From CAZTPJ01 sp964614515 (lineage in GTDB: Bacteria > Planctomycetota > Phycisphaerae > Phycisphaerales > UBA1924), in the NCBI GenBank assembly GCA_964614515.1, contig CAZTPJ010000089.1, forward strand, positions 1 through 12,959: a stretch of DNA of 12,959 bases, given 5' to 3'. Shown piece after piece: positions 1 through 6,359 of the stretch. A program made the position numbers and the translations under genes. Under the pieces are notes generated by a model. It was not told the origin of the DNA and searched no databases. It worked only from the letters and a program-made list of their open reading frames with translations. Numbering within the stretch: the first letter of the stretch is position 1; every line of letters begins with the position of its first letter.

Positions 1-1
1 C

Positions 2-367
2 AACACGCGCGATCATCCGGGCCTGTTCGTGCGATACAGCGATCATGCGTATGCGATCATGAAGGCCGTGGGCAGCCCGTGTTGCAAGATTCTGTTCGAT
101 GCGTATCACCAGCAGGCGACGGAGGGGAACCTGATCGAGAACATCGGTCGATGCTGGGATGAAATCGCATACTTCCAGGTCGGCGACAACCCCGGGCGTC
201 GCGAGCCGGGCACGGGGGAGATCAACTATCGCAACGTGTTCAAGTTCATTCATTCCCGCGGGTTTGAGGGAATCGTGGGAATGGAGCATGGGAACTCGCG
301 CGGCGGCACTGAGGGCGAACTGGCCGTGATTCAGGCCTATCGCGAGGCGGATGACTTTGTGGTATGA
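2..367 (+). CDS. hyi: Hydroxypyruvate isomerase-like TIM-barrel protein, C-terminal part
   Basis: The reading frame is open from the left edge of the window, so the N-terminal half is missing and about 121 codons remain, against roughly 260 in the family. The segment NTRDHPG, the metal-site-like FDAYHQQATEG, the hallmark DNPGRREPGTGEINY and the late GMEHGNS with its glutamate match the C-terminal half of the hydroxypyruvate isomerase branch of the xylose-isomerase-like TIM-barrel superfamily. Family members interconvert small keto and aldehyde sugars or sugar acids in the cytoplasm. In planctomycetes this superfamily is large and many members have other or unknown substrates, so the family is firmer than the exact reaction. 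The GTG at 29 is an internal codon, not a start, because homology continues upstream of it. The gene ends in TGA 52 bases before the next gene on the same strand. Confidence 0.8.
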   Translation, partial: NTRDHPGLFVRYSDHAYAIMKAVGSPCCKILFDAYHQQATEGNLIENIGRCWDEIAYFQVGDNPGRREPGTGEINYRNVFKFIHSRGFEGIVGMEHGNSRGGTEGELAVIQAYREADDFVV

Positions 368-410
368 TATTGGTAGTTCGGCTTCAGCCCCAGCATCCGG
401 AAACGGAAGG

Positions 411-441
411 AGACGAGACATGAGACGAGACATGAGACGAG
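411..441 (+). repeat. 12-bp tandem duplication spanning a start codon
   Basis: The unit AGACGAGACATG occurs at 411-422 and 423-434, and a decaying third copy (AGACGAG) starts at 435. Each full unit ends in an in-frame ATG, so the downstream gene has two candidate starts four codons apart (420 and 432) and its protein begins MRRDMRRA. The upstream GGAAGGAGA at 405-413 is a good ribosome binding site for the first ATG. Confidence 0.75.
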
Positions 442-1040
442 CATTGACGCTGGTCGCGGTGGTGGCGTTGACGGGTTCGAGCGCGATGGGCGACTGGAAG
501 GTCGGCGCCATGAACGGATCGTTCGAGTTGCCTGTCCTGTCACCTGGACAAACGGCGCCGAGCGCTCCGGCCTGGTCTATCCGCGGCGATGTGCGGATTC
601 AGAACATGGCCGGGCAGATTCGAGGGTATCGGGCGAAGCATGGCGTGAACGTGGCGACGGTCGTCGGCGATGGATCGTTCGCGACAGGAACATCCTGGCG
701 CAATCCGCACTTCCTGCTTGTGAACTTGCGTTACGCGCGACGGCCGGGCGAGGACTGGACTGGAGCCCGCGTGCTTCTGTATTCCGACAACGTGCTTGTG
801 CGAGAGTTCAACAATCTCTCGCCGAACGCCACGCCCGGCGAGTGGAACGAACTGGAGTTCAGGTTTGACCCGCCCCAAATCCGCCAGTGGAGGAGTTATG
901 AACTCATCCTGACCGGCCACGCGGGAACGGGCGTGGTGGACTACGACCGGGTGCACTTCTACGTCCCAGCGCCGGGCGGCGCAGCGCTGGCGCTGATGGC
1001 GATGGCGATCGGCGCGCGAAGACGCCGTGCGTCGAGATGA
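420..1040 (+). CDS. Secreted protein with PEP-CTERM-like sorting tail
   Basis: A 206-aa protein. Residues 1-24 look like a signal peptide: arginines, then LTLVAVVALTGSSAMG. The C-terminus is a tripartite sorting tail of the kind planctomycetes use, with VPAPGG at about 182-187, a hydrophobic stretch ALALMAMAIG, then RRRR. In known systems such tails are recognised by an exosortase, which attaches the protein to the cell surface. The middle (about 28-180) begins NGSFELPVL and continues as a beta-rich stretch resembling the extracellular lectin-like or HpiC1-like domains often paired with these tails; that resemblance is weak. The ATG at 420 was chosen because it follows GGAAGGAGA with 6 nt spacing and puts the signal peptide at the N-terminus; an open frame extends upstream to 351 without supporting features. 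It converges on the glutamine synthetase gene. No exosortase is in the window. Confidence 0.75.
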   Translation: MRRDMRRALTLVAVVALTGSSAMGDWKVGAMNGSFELPVLSPGQTAPSAPAWSIRGDVRIQNMAGQIRGYRAKHGVNVATVVGDGSFATGTSWRNPHFLLVNLRYARRPGEDWTGARVLLYSDNVLVREFNNLSPNATPGEWNELEFRFDPPQIRQWRSYELILTGHAGTGVVDYDRVHFYVPAPGGAALALMAMAIGARRRRASR

Positions 1041-1063
1041 CGGAGGCGGCTTGGCGACAAAGA

Positions 1064-1082
1064 GGCGGGCGGGACGCCCGCC
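1064..1082. terminator. GC-rich hairpin after the PEP-CTERM-like gene, possible terminator
   Basis: GGCGGGC (1064-1070), loop GGGAC, GCCCGCC (1076-1082) form a perfect 7-bp stem 23 bases after the upstream stop codon. No T-run follows on either strand, so it may stop or stabilise transcripts only weakly. Its right arm belongs to the first unit of the 30-bp repeat, so it may simply be part of that repeat. Confidence 0.3.
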
Positions 1083-1160
1083 CCACCGGATCCAGCGCGT
1101 GAGACGTCCGCCCCATCGGATCCATATTGAGGGACGTCCGTTCCTCCAGATCCAATCCAC
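1071..1160. repeat. Three degenerate 30-bp tandem repeats
   Basis: Units start at 1071, 1101 and 1131, a period of exactly 30. Each has a 24-base core beginning GRGACGYCCG and ending GATCCA, plus a 6-base variable part. By eye the cores of units 1 and 2 match at 21 of 24 positions, and units 2 and 3 at 18 of 24. They fill most of the gap between two convergent genes. The period is a multiple of three, so minus-strand frames show a 10-residue repeat, but none of those frames has the features of a gene. Confidence 0.75.
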
Positions 1161-1164
1161 TGCT

Positions 1165-1184
1165 TCGTGATTACTGAATCACGA
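1165..1184 (-). terminator. Hairpin overlapping the glutamine synthetase stop codon
   Basis: TCGTGATT (1165-1172), ACTG, AATCACGA (1177-1184) is a perfect 8-bp stem with a 4-base loop. It includes the TAA stop codon of the minus-strand gene at 1171-1173. It could act in 3'-end formation or mRNA stability. No T-run follows on the minus strand, so a classical intrinsic terminator is not shown. Confidence 0.35.
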
Positions 1185-3372
1185 GCAGTTCGCGATACGT
1201 CGGCAATGGCCAATGGTCCGCAGGGACCACGGCCTCAAGATCGTCGAGCGATTCGCGAAGTTCCGCCATGGCCGGGCGTACCTTGGCCTTGATGAACTTG
1301 CCATGCGCGAACGGGTCGCCGTTGTGATCTTCATCAAGAAGGTCTTTGAGGGCATTGACGGCCTTGCGCGATCGCGTGACCAGCGCGACGAATTCTTCGA
1401 GCGTTGACCGCAAATCGCCGGGATCAACATCCGCGGCCTCGGTTGCGGCGACGGCCTCGGCCATTTCGGTCTGGGCGCGAACCGCCGACGGCAGGACATA
1501 CGTCCGCGCCAACGAGACCATCGTCTCGGCCTCGATGATGACCTGCTTGCAGAACTTCTCCATGTGGATCATGGCGCGGCTCTCGACCTCGACCTTGTTC
1601 AGCACGGAGTACTTGCCGAAGAGGTCGATGTTCTTCTTCGTCTTGATCGCGGGGATGGCCTCGACGCTGTCGCGGAAGTTTGGCAGGCCGCGCTTCTCGG
1701 CCTCCTTGTGCCACGACGTGTCGTAGTTGTCGCCGTCGAAAAGGATGCGCTTGTGGCCCTTGATGATCTTCTGGAGCAGGGCGCTGGCGGCGGGGATGAG
1801 TTTGGCTTCGGTCGGCTTGGGGCCGACGGCCTTTTCGAGGGCCGTCGCGATGTAATCAATCGACTCGGCGACGATGGTGTTGAGGACTGTCGAGGGCCAT
1901 GCGGCCGTCATGGATGCGCCCACGGCGCGGAACTCGAACTTGTTGCCTGTGAAGGCAAAGGGGCTTGTGCGATTGCGATCGCCGGAGTGTCGGGGCAGGT
2001 GGGGCAGCGTGCGGGCGCCGAGATCGAGTTTGCCACCCTTGATCGTACTCTTCGGGCCTCCCTTTTCGATCTGATTGATGATGTCGGAGAGCATGTCGCC
2101 GAGGAAGATCGAGATGATCGCAGGCGGCGCTTCATTCGCGCCGAGTCGATGGTCATTCGCGGCCGAGGCGACCGACGCGCGAAGCAGATCCGCGTGCAGG
2201 TCCACCGCGCGAATCACCGCGCACAGGAAGACCAGGAACTGCACGTTCGTGTGCGTCTCATCCTGCGGATCAAGCAGATTCACGCCCGTGTCCGTCGCCA
2301 TCGACCAGTTGACATGCTTGCCCGAGCCGTTGATCCCGGCGAAGGGCTTTTCGTGGAGCACGGCCTGGAGGCCGTAGCGCGGCGCCACGCGCTTGATCGT
2401 CTCCATGATGAGCATTTGATGGTCAGACGCGACGTTGGCGGTTTCAAAGTGGGGCGCGAGTTCGAACTGACACGGCGCAACTTCGTTGTGCCGAGTCTTG
2501 ACGGGCACGCCAAGGCGATAGAGATCACGCTCGACTTCGGTCATGAACGCGAGGACGCGCTGAGGGATGGAGCCGAAGTAGTGGTCTTCGAGCTGCTGAC
2601 CCTTGGGCGGGCGTGCGCCGATGACGGTGCGGTCACAGGTGACAAGGTCCGGGCGCTCGAAGAACAGTTCGCGGTCGATCAGGAAGTACTCCTGTTCGGG
2701 TCCGAGCGTGGCCGTGACGCGGGCGACGCCGGCATCGGTGCCGAAGAGGCGGAGGATGCGCAGCGCCTGTTCGCTCAGGGCGTCGATGGATCGCAGCAGG
2801 GGGGTCTTCTTGTCAAGGGCCTCGCCGGTCCAGGAGACGAAGACGGTGGGGATGCAGAGGGTGACGCTGCCGCCGGAGCGGTTGAGGAAGACCGGACTGG
2901 TGCAGTCCCAGGCCGTGTAGCCGCGGGCCTCAAAGGTCGCGCGAAGGCCGCCGCTGGGGAAACTCGAAGCGTCCGGCTCGCCCTGGACGAGGGCCGCGCC
3001 GGTGAACTCGGTCATCGCCCCGCCGGAGCCGTCGGGCGAGAGAAAGGCGTCGTGCTTCTCGGCCGTCTGGCCGGTCAGCGGCTGGAACCAGTGGGTGTAG
3101 TGGGTGGCGCCGTTCTCCAAAGCCCAGTCTTTCATGGCGGCGGCAATGACATCCGCGGCCTCGTGGCGAAGGGGTTCGCCGAGGCGGATGGTCCGCTGGA
3201 GCGCTCGGAAGACATCTTTGGGCAGTCGCTGCTGCATGACGCGTTCGGTGAAGACATCGGCGGCGAAGTTTCGTTCATAGTCCGCCGCCGCCCGATCCGT
3301 GAGGTTCGCCATGTCATACTCCGCCCGTTCCCGGCCGTTGGCCAAGGTCCGACCGCCCGTTCTCGTCGCCAT
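1171..3372 (-). CDS. glnA: Glutamine synthetase type III
   Basis: A 733-aa protein that joins ammonia to glutamate using ATP, the main step of ammonium assimilation in the cytoplasm. Its length fits the GSIII family (about 700-730 aa), not GSI or GSII. Landmarks in order: HYTHWFQPLTG followed by TAEKHD at about 91-107, GPEQEYFLID near 224, NEVAPCQFELAP near 296, KPFAGINGSGKHVNWS near 342, ANDHRLGANEAPP near 405, and NRTSPFAFTGNKFEFRA near 467. These carry the expected metal and ATP/glutamate site residues, so the enzyme looks intact. Two starts are plausible: ATG at 3372 (GGAG, 8 nt spacing) and ATG at 3312 (GGAG, 6 nt spacing), which would shorten it by 20 residues. I prefer 3372 because family members usually have an N-terminal lead before the first conserved block; the frame open beyond it reads like non-coding sequence. 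It is the only gene on its strand here and stands apart from the lipoprotein gene upstream by 227 bases. No clear sigma-54 site was found. The gene is called glnN in some genomes. Confidence 0.95.
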   Translation of the reverse strand: MATRTGGRTLANGRERAEYDMANLTDRAAADYERNFAADVFTERVMQQRLPKDVFRALQRTIRLGEPLRHEAADVIAAAMKDWALENGATHYTHWFQPLTGQTAEKHDAFLSPDGSGGAMTEFTGAALVQGEPDASSFPSGGLRATFEARGYTAWDCTSPVFLNRSGGSVTLCIPTVFVSWTGEALDKKTPLLRSIDALSEQALRILRLFGTDAGVARVTATLGPEQEYFLIDRELFFERPDLVTCDRTVIGARPPKGQQLEDHYFGSIPQRVLAFMTEVERDLYRLGVPVKTRHNEVAPCQFELAPHFETANVASDHQMLIMETIKRVAPRYGLQAVLHEKPFAGINGSGKHVNWSMATDTGVNLLDPQDETHTNVQFLVFLCAVIRAVDLHADLLRASVASAANDHRLGANEAPPAIISIFLGDMLSDIINQIEKGGPKSTIKGGKLDLGARTLPHLPRHSGDRNRTSPFAFTGNKFEFRAVGASMTAAWPSTVLNTIVAESIDYIATALEKAVGPKPTEAKLIPAASALLQKIIKGHKRILFDGDNYDTSWHKEAEKRGLPNFRDSVEAIPAIKTKKNIDLFGKYSVLNKVEVESRAMIHMEKFCKQVIIEAETMVSLARTYVLPSAVRAQTEMAEAVAATEAADVDPGDLRSTLEEFVALVTRSRKAVNALKDLLDEDHNGDPFAHGKFIKAKVRPAMAELRESLDDLEAVVPADHWPLPTYRELLVIQ

Positions 3373-3486
3373 GTGGTCCGCTCCGATGTTGAAAACCGCC
3401 CCCGAGGGCCGCGACAGGCAGCCCCGTAAGGATGATTGTTGGCGCGATGTGGGCGTAGGCAAGTCCGTGTGTTTGAACGTGGGTTT

Positions 3487-3532
3487 GCACGAACCGCCGA
3501 GGCGTCATCAAGCCACGCTGTGCGGTTCGTGC
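3487..3532. repeat. Inverted repeat upstream of glutamine synthetase
   Basis: GCACGAACCGC (3487-3497) and GCGGTTCGTGC (3522-3532) are perfect 11-base inverted arms around a 24-base centre. They lie 115 bases upstream of the glnA start and 68 bases past the end of the lipoprotein gene. There is no T-run on either side. It could be a repressor or activator site for glnA, a 3'-end stem of the preceding operon, or a dispersed repeat. Confidence 0.5.
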
Positions 3533-3599
3533 GCTGCGCTATGCCGTTATTGAATCTCGGCCGGGCGGCTGGGGGCGAATGTCTCACATGTGCGTGGGA

Positions 3600-4043
3600 C
3601 TACGGCCCGATGATGCGCACAAGTTCGCTTCGTTGTTTCGCCACGACATGCGTGATCCGGCGCTCCGGCGTGAACATGATGATGGAGGATTCCGTGCCCT
3701 CGTTGCTCATCCGCATATGGTGCCTACCGGCGTCCTCGCAGTGAATGCTCCAGACGTCCCAGCCATTGTCAGCGCGTGCAACGGCGACGTGGATCAGCGT
3801 TGAGTATGAATCGGCACGAACCGAGCCGGGCGACCGCCGATGCAAGAGTCGTCGCTCGCCTGGCGCCACGGTTGTCTCGATGCGGTGGGATCGCAGCGGC
3901 CAACCGATGCACAGTCGCGATGGAAGATTCACGAGCGTCTGAACCTCGTGGTCGGTTTGGTTATCGATGATGAGCGTCGGCGAACTCGCGCATCCACCCA
4001 GCGTGATGCACGCAACCGCGAGGAACAGCCAACGAATCGTCAT
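3600..4043 (-). CDS. Putative lipoprotein of unknown function
   Basis: A 147-aa protein with a lipoprotein signal: MTIRWLFLAVACITLGGC, giving lipobox LGGC with the lipid-bearing cysteine at residue 18. It would be cut by signal peptidase II and anchored to an envelope membrane. The mature part begins ASSPTLIIDNQTDHEV, which suggests a beta-sandwich, and contains two further cysteines (about 45 and 101) that could pair. I recognise no family. The ATG at 4043 was chosen because it places the signal peptide at the N-terminus; a GTG at 4070 would add nine residues ahead of it. No good ribosome binding site is visible for either start. It lies 60 bases after the first of four paralogous membrane-protein genes on the same strand with no terminator between, so it is probably the last gene of that operon. 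Confidence 0.7.
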   Translation of the reverse strand: MTIRWLFLAVACITLGGCASSPTLIIDNQTDHEVQTLVNLPSRLCIGWPLRSHRIETTVAPGERRLLHRRSPGSVRADSYSTLIHVAVARADNGWDVWSIHCEDAGRHHMRMSNEGTESSIIMFTPERRITHVVAKQRSELVRIIGP

Positions 4044-4103
4044 GGGCCAGTGTAGGCACAGACATTTCACGGCCGAAAAACGCGGGATCAGGCAGAAACG
4101 AGA

Positions 4104-4577
4104 CTACGCCGGCTGCGCCTGCTCCGGGGCGTGCTCGCTGCGGAGCGTGGCGAGTCGCACGGCCTCGGCGACGGGCATGCCTTTGCTGACGAGGTTGACC
4201 ATCTCCGCCCAGACGCTTTCGGAAACGTTGGCGCGGGCTTCGACGAGGCGGGCGGCGTCTGACTTCTTGATGCTGCCCCACGCGACCATGCTCGCGAGTT
4301 TCTTGGCTGGATCCTTCTTGGCGGCCTCTTTCGCGGCGTCCGAGGCGGAATCTTCAGCCTCACCATTGACGGCCAAGAGCGCCGCTGCGTCTGCGGGCGT
4401 GATGGAGCCTTCCGCGACGTACGCGGCGACCTCTCGCCGTGAGGCCTCAAAGGCGCGCGCCGTGATCACATCGCCGACGGTCTTGACGATGAAAGAGATC
4501 AGGAACCCGATCCCAAGGAGCAGCAGAAAAATGAAGAAACCGTGCGTTTCGATGATGGTCCACACGCTGTCGGTCAT
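4104..4577 (-). CDS. Membrane protein with RREVAAYVAEGS motif, long paralogue
   Basis: A 157-aa protein, the longest of four adjacent paralogues. Residues about 13-33 are a single membrane span (GFFIFLLLLGIGFLISFIV). It is followed by the shared block ARAFEASRREVAAYVAEGSITP with DAAALL at about 40-68, predicted to be cytoplasmic. The extra C-terminal part holds two weaker copies of the same pattern: KLASMVAWGSIKKSDAARLVEA at 93-114, less its ends, and MVNLVSKGMPVAEAVRLA at about 126-143. An Ala/Lys/Glu-rich linker (72-92) separates copies one and two. The start at 4577 is set by GGAGGAG with 6 nt spacing; an in-frame ATG 18 bases upstream precedes that site and is unlikely. Short helical G-S-(I/M)-T-P modules like this recall SHOCT-type oligomerisation motifs, but that is only a resemblance. 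Function unknown. Confidence 0.75.
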   Translation of the reverse strand: MTDSVWTIIETHGFFIFLLLLGIGFLISFIVKTVGDVITARAFEASRREVAAYVAEGSITPADAAALLAVNGEAEDSASDAAKEAAKKDPAKKLASMVAWGSIKKSDAARLVEARANVSESVWAEMVNLVSKGMPVAEAVRLATLRSEHAPEQAQPA

Positions 4578-4645
4578 CGAACACTCCTCCATCATTCATT
4601 CACACGGCGGCATCGGGTGTGCCGCTCGCACTGCATCCAGTCAAC

Positions 4646-4903
4646 TCACGACCAGCATGAGCCTTTGTCGAACTTCTTGCCCGCTTCGATGATCTTCGCG
4701 GCGTCGTCGGGCGTCATTGATCCCTCAGCGACATATGCGGCTACCTCGCGGCGCGTGTCCTCACGCGCTTTGCCGATGACCATCGCCTTGACGGACGTGA
4801 ACACGATCCAAAGTGCGGCGCACGCGATCCCGCCGCCAACCGCGACGAGTTTGACGATGCTCTCCGCATCCGTGCCAAGTGTCAGAACATGTGATTCGAT
4901 CAT
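4646..4903 (-). CDS. Small membrane protein with RREVAAYVAEGS motif, copy 2
   Basis: An 85-aa protein. One membrane span at about 17-37 (VKLVAVGGGIACAALWIVF) leads into KAREDTRREVAAYVAEGS, then MTPDDAAKIIEAGKK at about 45-77, the same module as its three neighbours. The tail is short and ends KGSCWS. The ribosome binding site is weak: the ATG at 4903 has only a GAG about 9 bases upstream. Translation may depend on coupling to the gene before it, whose stop lies 47 bases upstream. Function unknown. The strong match to its neighbours at protein level is the main evidence that this short frame is real. Confidence 0.75.
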   Translation of the reverse strand: MIESHVLTLGTDAESIVKLVAVGGGIACAALWIVFTSVKAMVIGKAREDTRREVAAYVAEGSMTPDDAAKIIEAGKKFDKGSCWS

Positions 4904-4950
4904 GGTGTGCTCGCTGCATCCTTTGAATGGATGTCGGTTTCGATTGCGGG

Positions 4951-5208
4951 TCAGGACTTCATGCTCTTGGGCTTACGGCCAGCTTCAAGCAGCCGCGCCC
5001 CCTCTTCGGGCGTCATGGAACCTTCAGCAACATACGCGGCGATCTCGCGGCGAGACGCCTCCCTGGCGCGCGTCTTGAGCATCGAATCGGCGGTGGCCGC
5101 GACGATCCAGATGATCGCGACGACGAACCCCCCTCCGACGGCCAAAAGCGCCACAGCCTCATCGGGGATCGACGCCAGCATCAATGGGGCAAACGCAGAG
5201 TCCGACAT
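4951..5208 (-). CDS. Small membrane protein with RREVAAYVAEGS motif, copy 3
   Basis: An 85-aa protein with a span at about 18-40 (AVALLAVGGGFVVAIIWIVA), then TRAREASRREIAAYVAEGS and MTPEEGARLLEAGRK to about residue 79, and a lysine/serine tail. It resembles copy 2 most closely, including VGGG inside the span and IWIV or LWIV at its end, which suggests these two are the most recent duplicates. The ATG at 5208 follows GGAG with 8 nt spacing. The gap to the preceding gene is 23 bases, which fits one operon. Function unknown. Confidence 0.78.
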   Translation of the reverse strand: MSDSAFAPLMLASIPDEAVALLAVGGGFVVAIIWIVAATADSMLKTRAREASRREIAAYVAEGSMTPEEGARLLEAGRKPKSMKS

Positions 5209-5231
5209 GACTGAGTCTCCAGCGGGTGGGT

Positions 5232-5465
5232 TCAGGCTTCGCCTTTTGGACGCCCGGCCGACATCAGGCGTTCCCCTTGTTCGGTCGTCATCGACCCCTC
5301 AGCGATGTACGCCGCGACCTCGCGCCGGGTCCGCTCTCGGGCCACGGACTTGACCATGCTCGTGATTGTGCCCAGCACGATCCATGTGACGGCCACAAAG
5401 CCGCCCACGAGATAGAACAGCACGTTTGATTCCAGAAGCCGGTTGAGCAGAGTTTGCGATTCCAT
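5232..5465 (-). CDS. Small membrane protein with RREVAAYVAEGS motif, copy 4
   Basis: A 77-aa protein, the shortest of the set. One span at about 16-36 (LFYLVGGFVAVTWIVLGTI) is followed by VARERTRREVAAYIAEGS and MTTEQGERLMSAGR. It has Thr where the others have Pro after the MT. The ATG at 5465 has the best ribosome binding site of the cluster, GGAGG with 5 nt spacing, and begins 18 bases after the end of the 289-aa gene. It is therefore probably cotranscribed and perhaps translationally coupled with that gene. Function unknown. Confidence 0.78.
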   Translation of the reverse strand: MESQTLLNRLLESNVLFYLVGGFVAVTWIVLGTITSMVKSVARERTRREVAAYIAEGSMTTEQGERLMSAGRPKGEA

Positions 5466-5483
5466 GGGCGCCTCCGATGGGGG

Positions 5484-6353
5484 TCATTGGGGGATTGGTG
5501 TCGGGGATTTCCAGTCCGGCGATAACGTCCGGTACAACAGGCAGGTCCATACGGAGTAAAAGTCAAAGGCGGGGGCGTTGGTGGTGACGGCCGTGGCGTC
5601 GGCGGACATGCTCCGCATGGCCGTGCGGATGAACTCAAGGGGGCACTTGAACTGCTGGAAGTTGGCCTCGGGAATGGCCTTGGGTGCGGCTTTGGCGAGC
5701 CACCATGTGAGGGTGTCCATGTTGACCGAGTCGGCCGGGCCGCGATTCGTCCGCAGGATGTCGAAGGAGAACCGCGTGCCATCGCAGCGGAGCCACTCGC
5801 CGGTGCGTAGGTGAATGTCGAGGAGTTCGGTGCGTGTGGTGCGTGTGGTGCCGCGTCGGCTGGCGGCTTCGTTATAGGCCATGGCCGCGCCGGCCACGCC
5901 GCCGACCATGTAGTAGCCGCCCATCGTCATCTGGTCCGCGTGATCGAGGGGTGAGGCGGGTCGTTGCTCGGTCATCGACGGCGAGCCTCGGACGAGCAGG
6001 AAGATGCCGCTGGTTGGAAACGTGACGCGTCCGTGGTCGAACGTCTCGACGCTGCACTGCGCCGAGTTGATCGACGCGAAGCCGCGCACCCGAATCGGCC
6101 GGCCCATCGCGCGGAAGTCAGATTCAGTGGCGGCGAAAGCGAGTACGCCGGCGTCGGTGAGGCGTTGGACGATGCGCGGGGCGTCGAGGCGCTGGATGCG
6201 AGAGATGATCCCCGGCACGCCTTGTCGCACGCGCTGGCGGGCGCTGTACAAGTCGATGTTCAGCACATCGGCGACAAGCGCGGCCGCGTCATCCTCGTCA
6301 TACGTGGATGGCCACTGAATCACGGAGAGGTAGGCTCGCTCCGGCCGGGACAT
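5484..6353 (-). CDS. Conserved-looking protein of unknown function heading the small-membrane-protein operon
   Basis: A 289-aa protein I cannot assign to a named family. Residues about 7-80 (YLSVIQWPSTYDEDDAAALV, then ARQRVRQGVPGIISRI and IVQRLTDAGVLAFA) have an alpha/beta pattern like ribosomal protein L7/L12 C-terminal or ClpS-like folds, with the helix–'G(V)P'–helix–'L.DAGV.AF' signature; this is pattern-level inference. A glycine-rich stretch GGYYMVGGVAGAAMAY (145-160) is too weak to call a membrane span. The C-terminal part (about 175-245, TELLDIHLRTGEWLRCDGTR, then NMDTLTWWLAKAAP) looks like a second folded domain. There is no signal peptide. The ATG at 6353 has no ribosome binding site but sits 6 nt after a perfect TATAAT, so the transcript should begin at or next to the ATG. 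It leads the operon that continues with the four paralogues. Confidence 0.7.
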   Translation of the reverse strand: MSRPERAYLSVIQWPSTYDEDDAAALVADVLNIDLYSARQRVRQGVPGIISRIQRLDAPRIVQRLTDAGVLAFAATESDFRAMGRPIRVRGFASINSAQCSVETFDHGRVTFPTSGIFLLVRGSPSMTEQRPASPLDHADQMTMGGYYMVGGVAGAAMAYNEAASRRGTTRTTRTELLDIHLRTGEWLRCDGTRFSFDILRTNRGPADSVNMDTLTWWLAKAAPKAIPEANFQQFKCPLEFIRTAMRSMSADATAVTTNAPAFDFYSVWTCLLYRTLSPDWKSPTPIPQ

Positions 6354-6359
6354 GCAAGC

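Noticed and set aside
1071..1160. CRISPR array
   Set aside because: A 30-bp period with only about 6 variable bases leaves no spacer of normal length, and no cas gene is present.
904..1213. Minus-strand frames with a 10-residue repeat past the end of glnA
   Set aside because: The peptide repeat is explained by the 30-bp DNA repeat. No ribosome binding site or family likeness, and the frames run into the real gene at 420-1040.
1564..3429. 621-codon open frame on the plus strand
   Set aside because: It is antisense to glutamine synthetase, whose family motifs run the full length of the other strand. The frame is a by-product of high GC codon use.
5226..5429. Plus-strand frames opposite the small membrane proteins
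   Set aside because: The four minus-strand frames share a protein-level motif and have ribosome binding sites. The plus-strand frames are their complements and their likeness to each other is only inherited from that.
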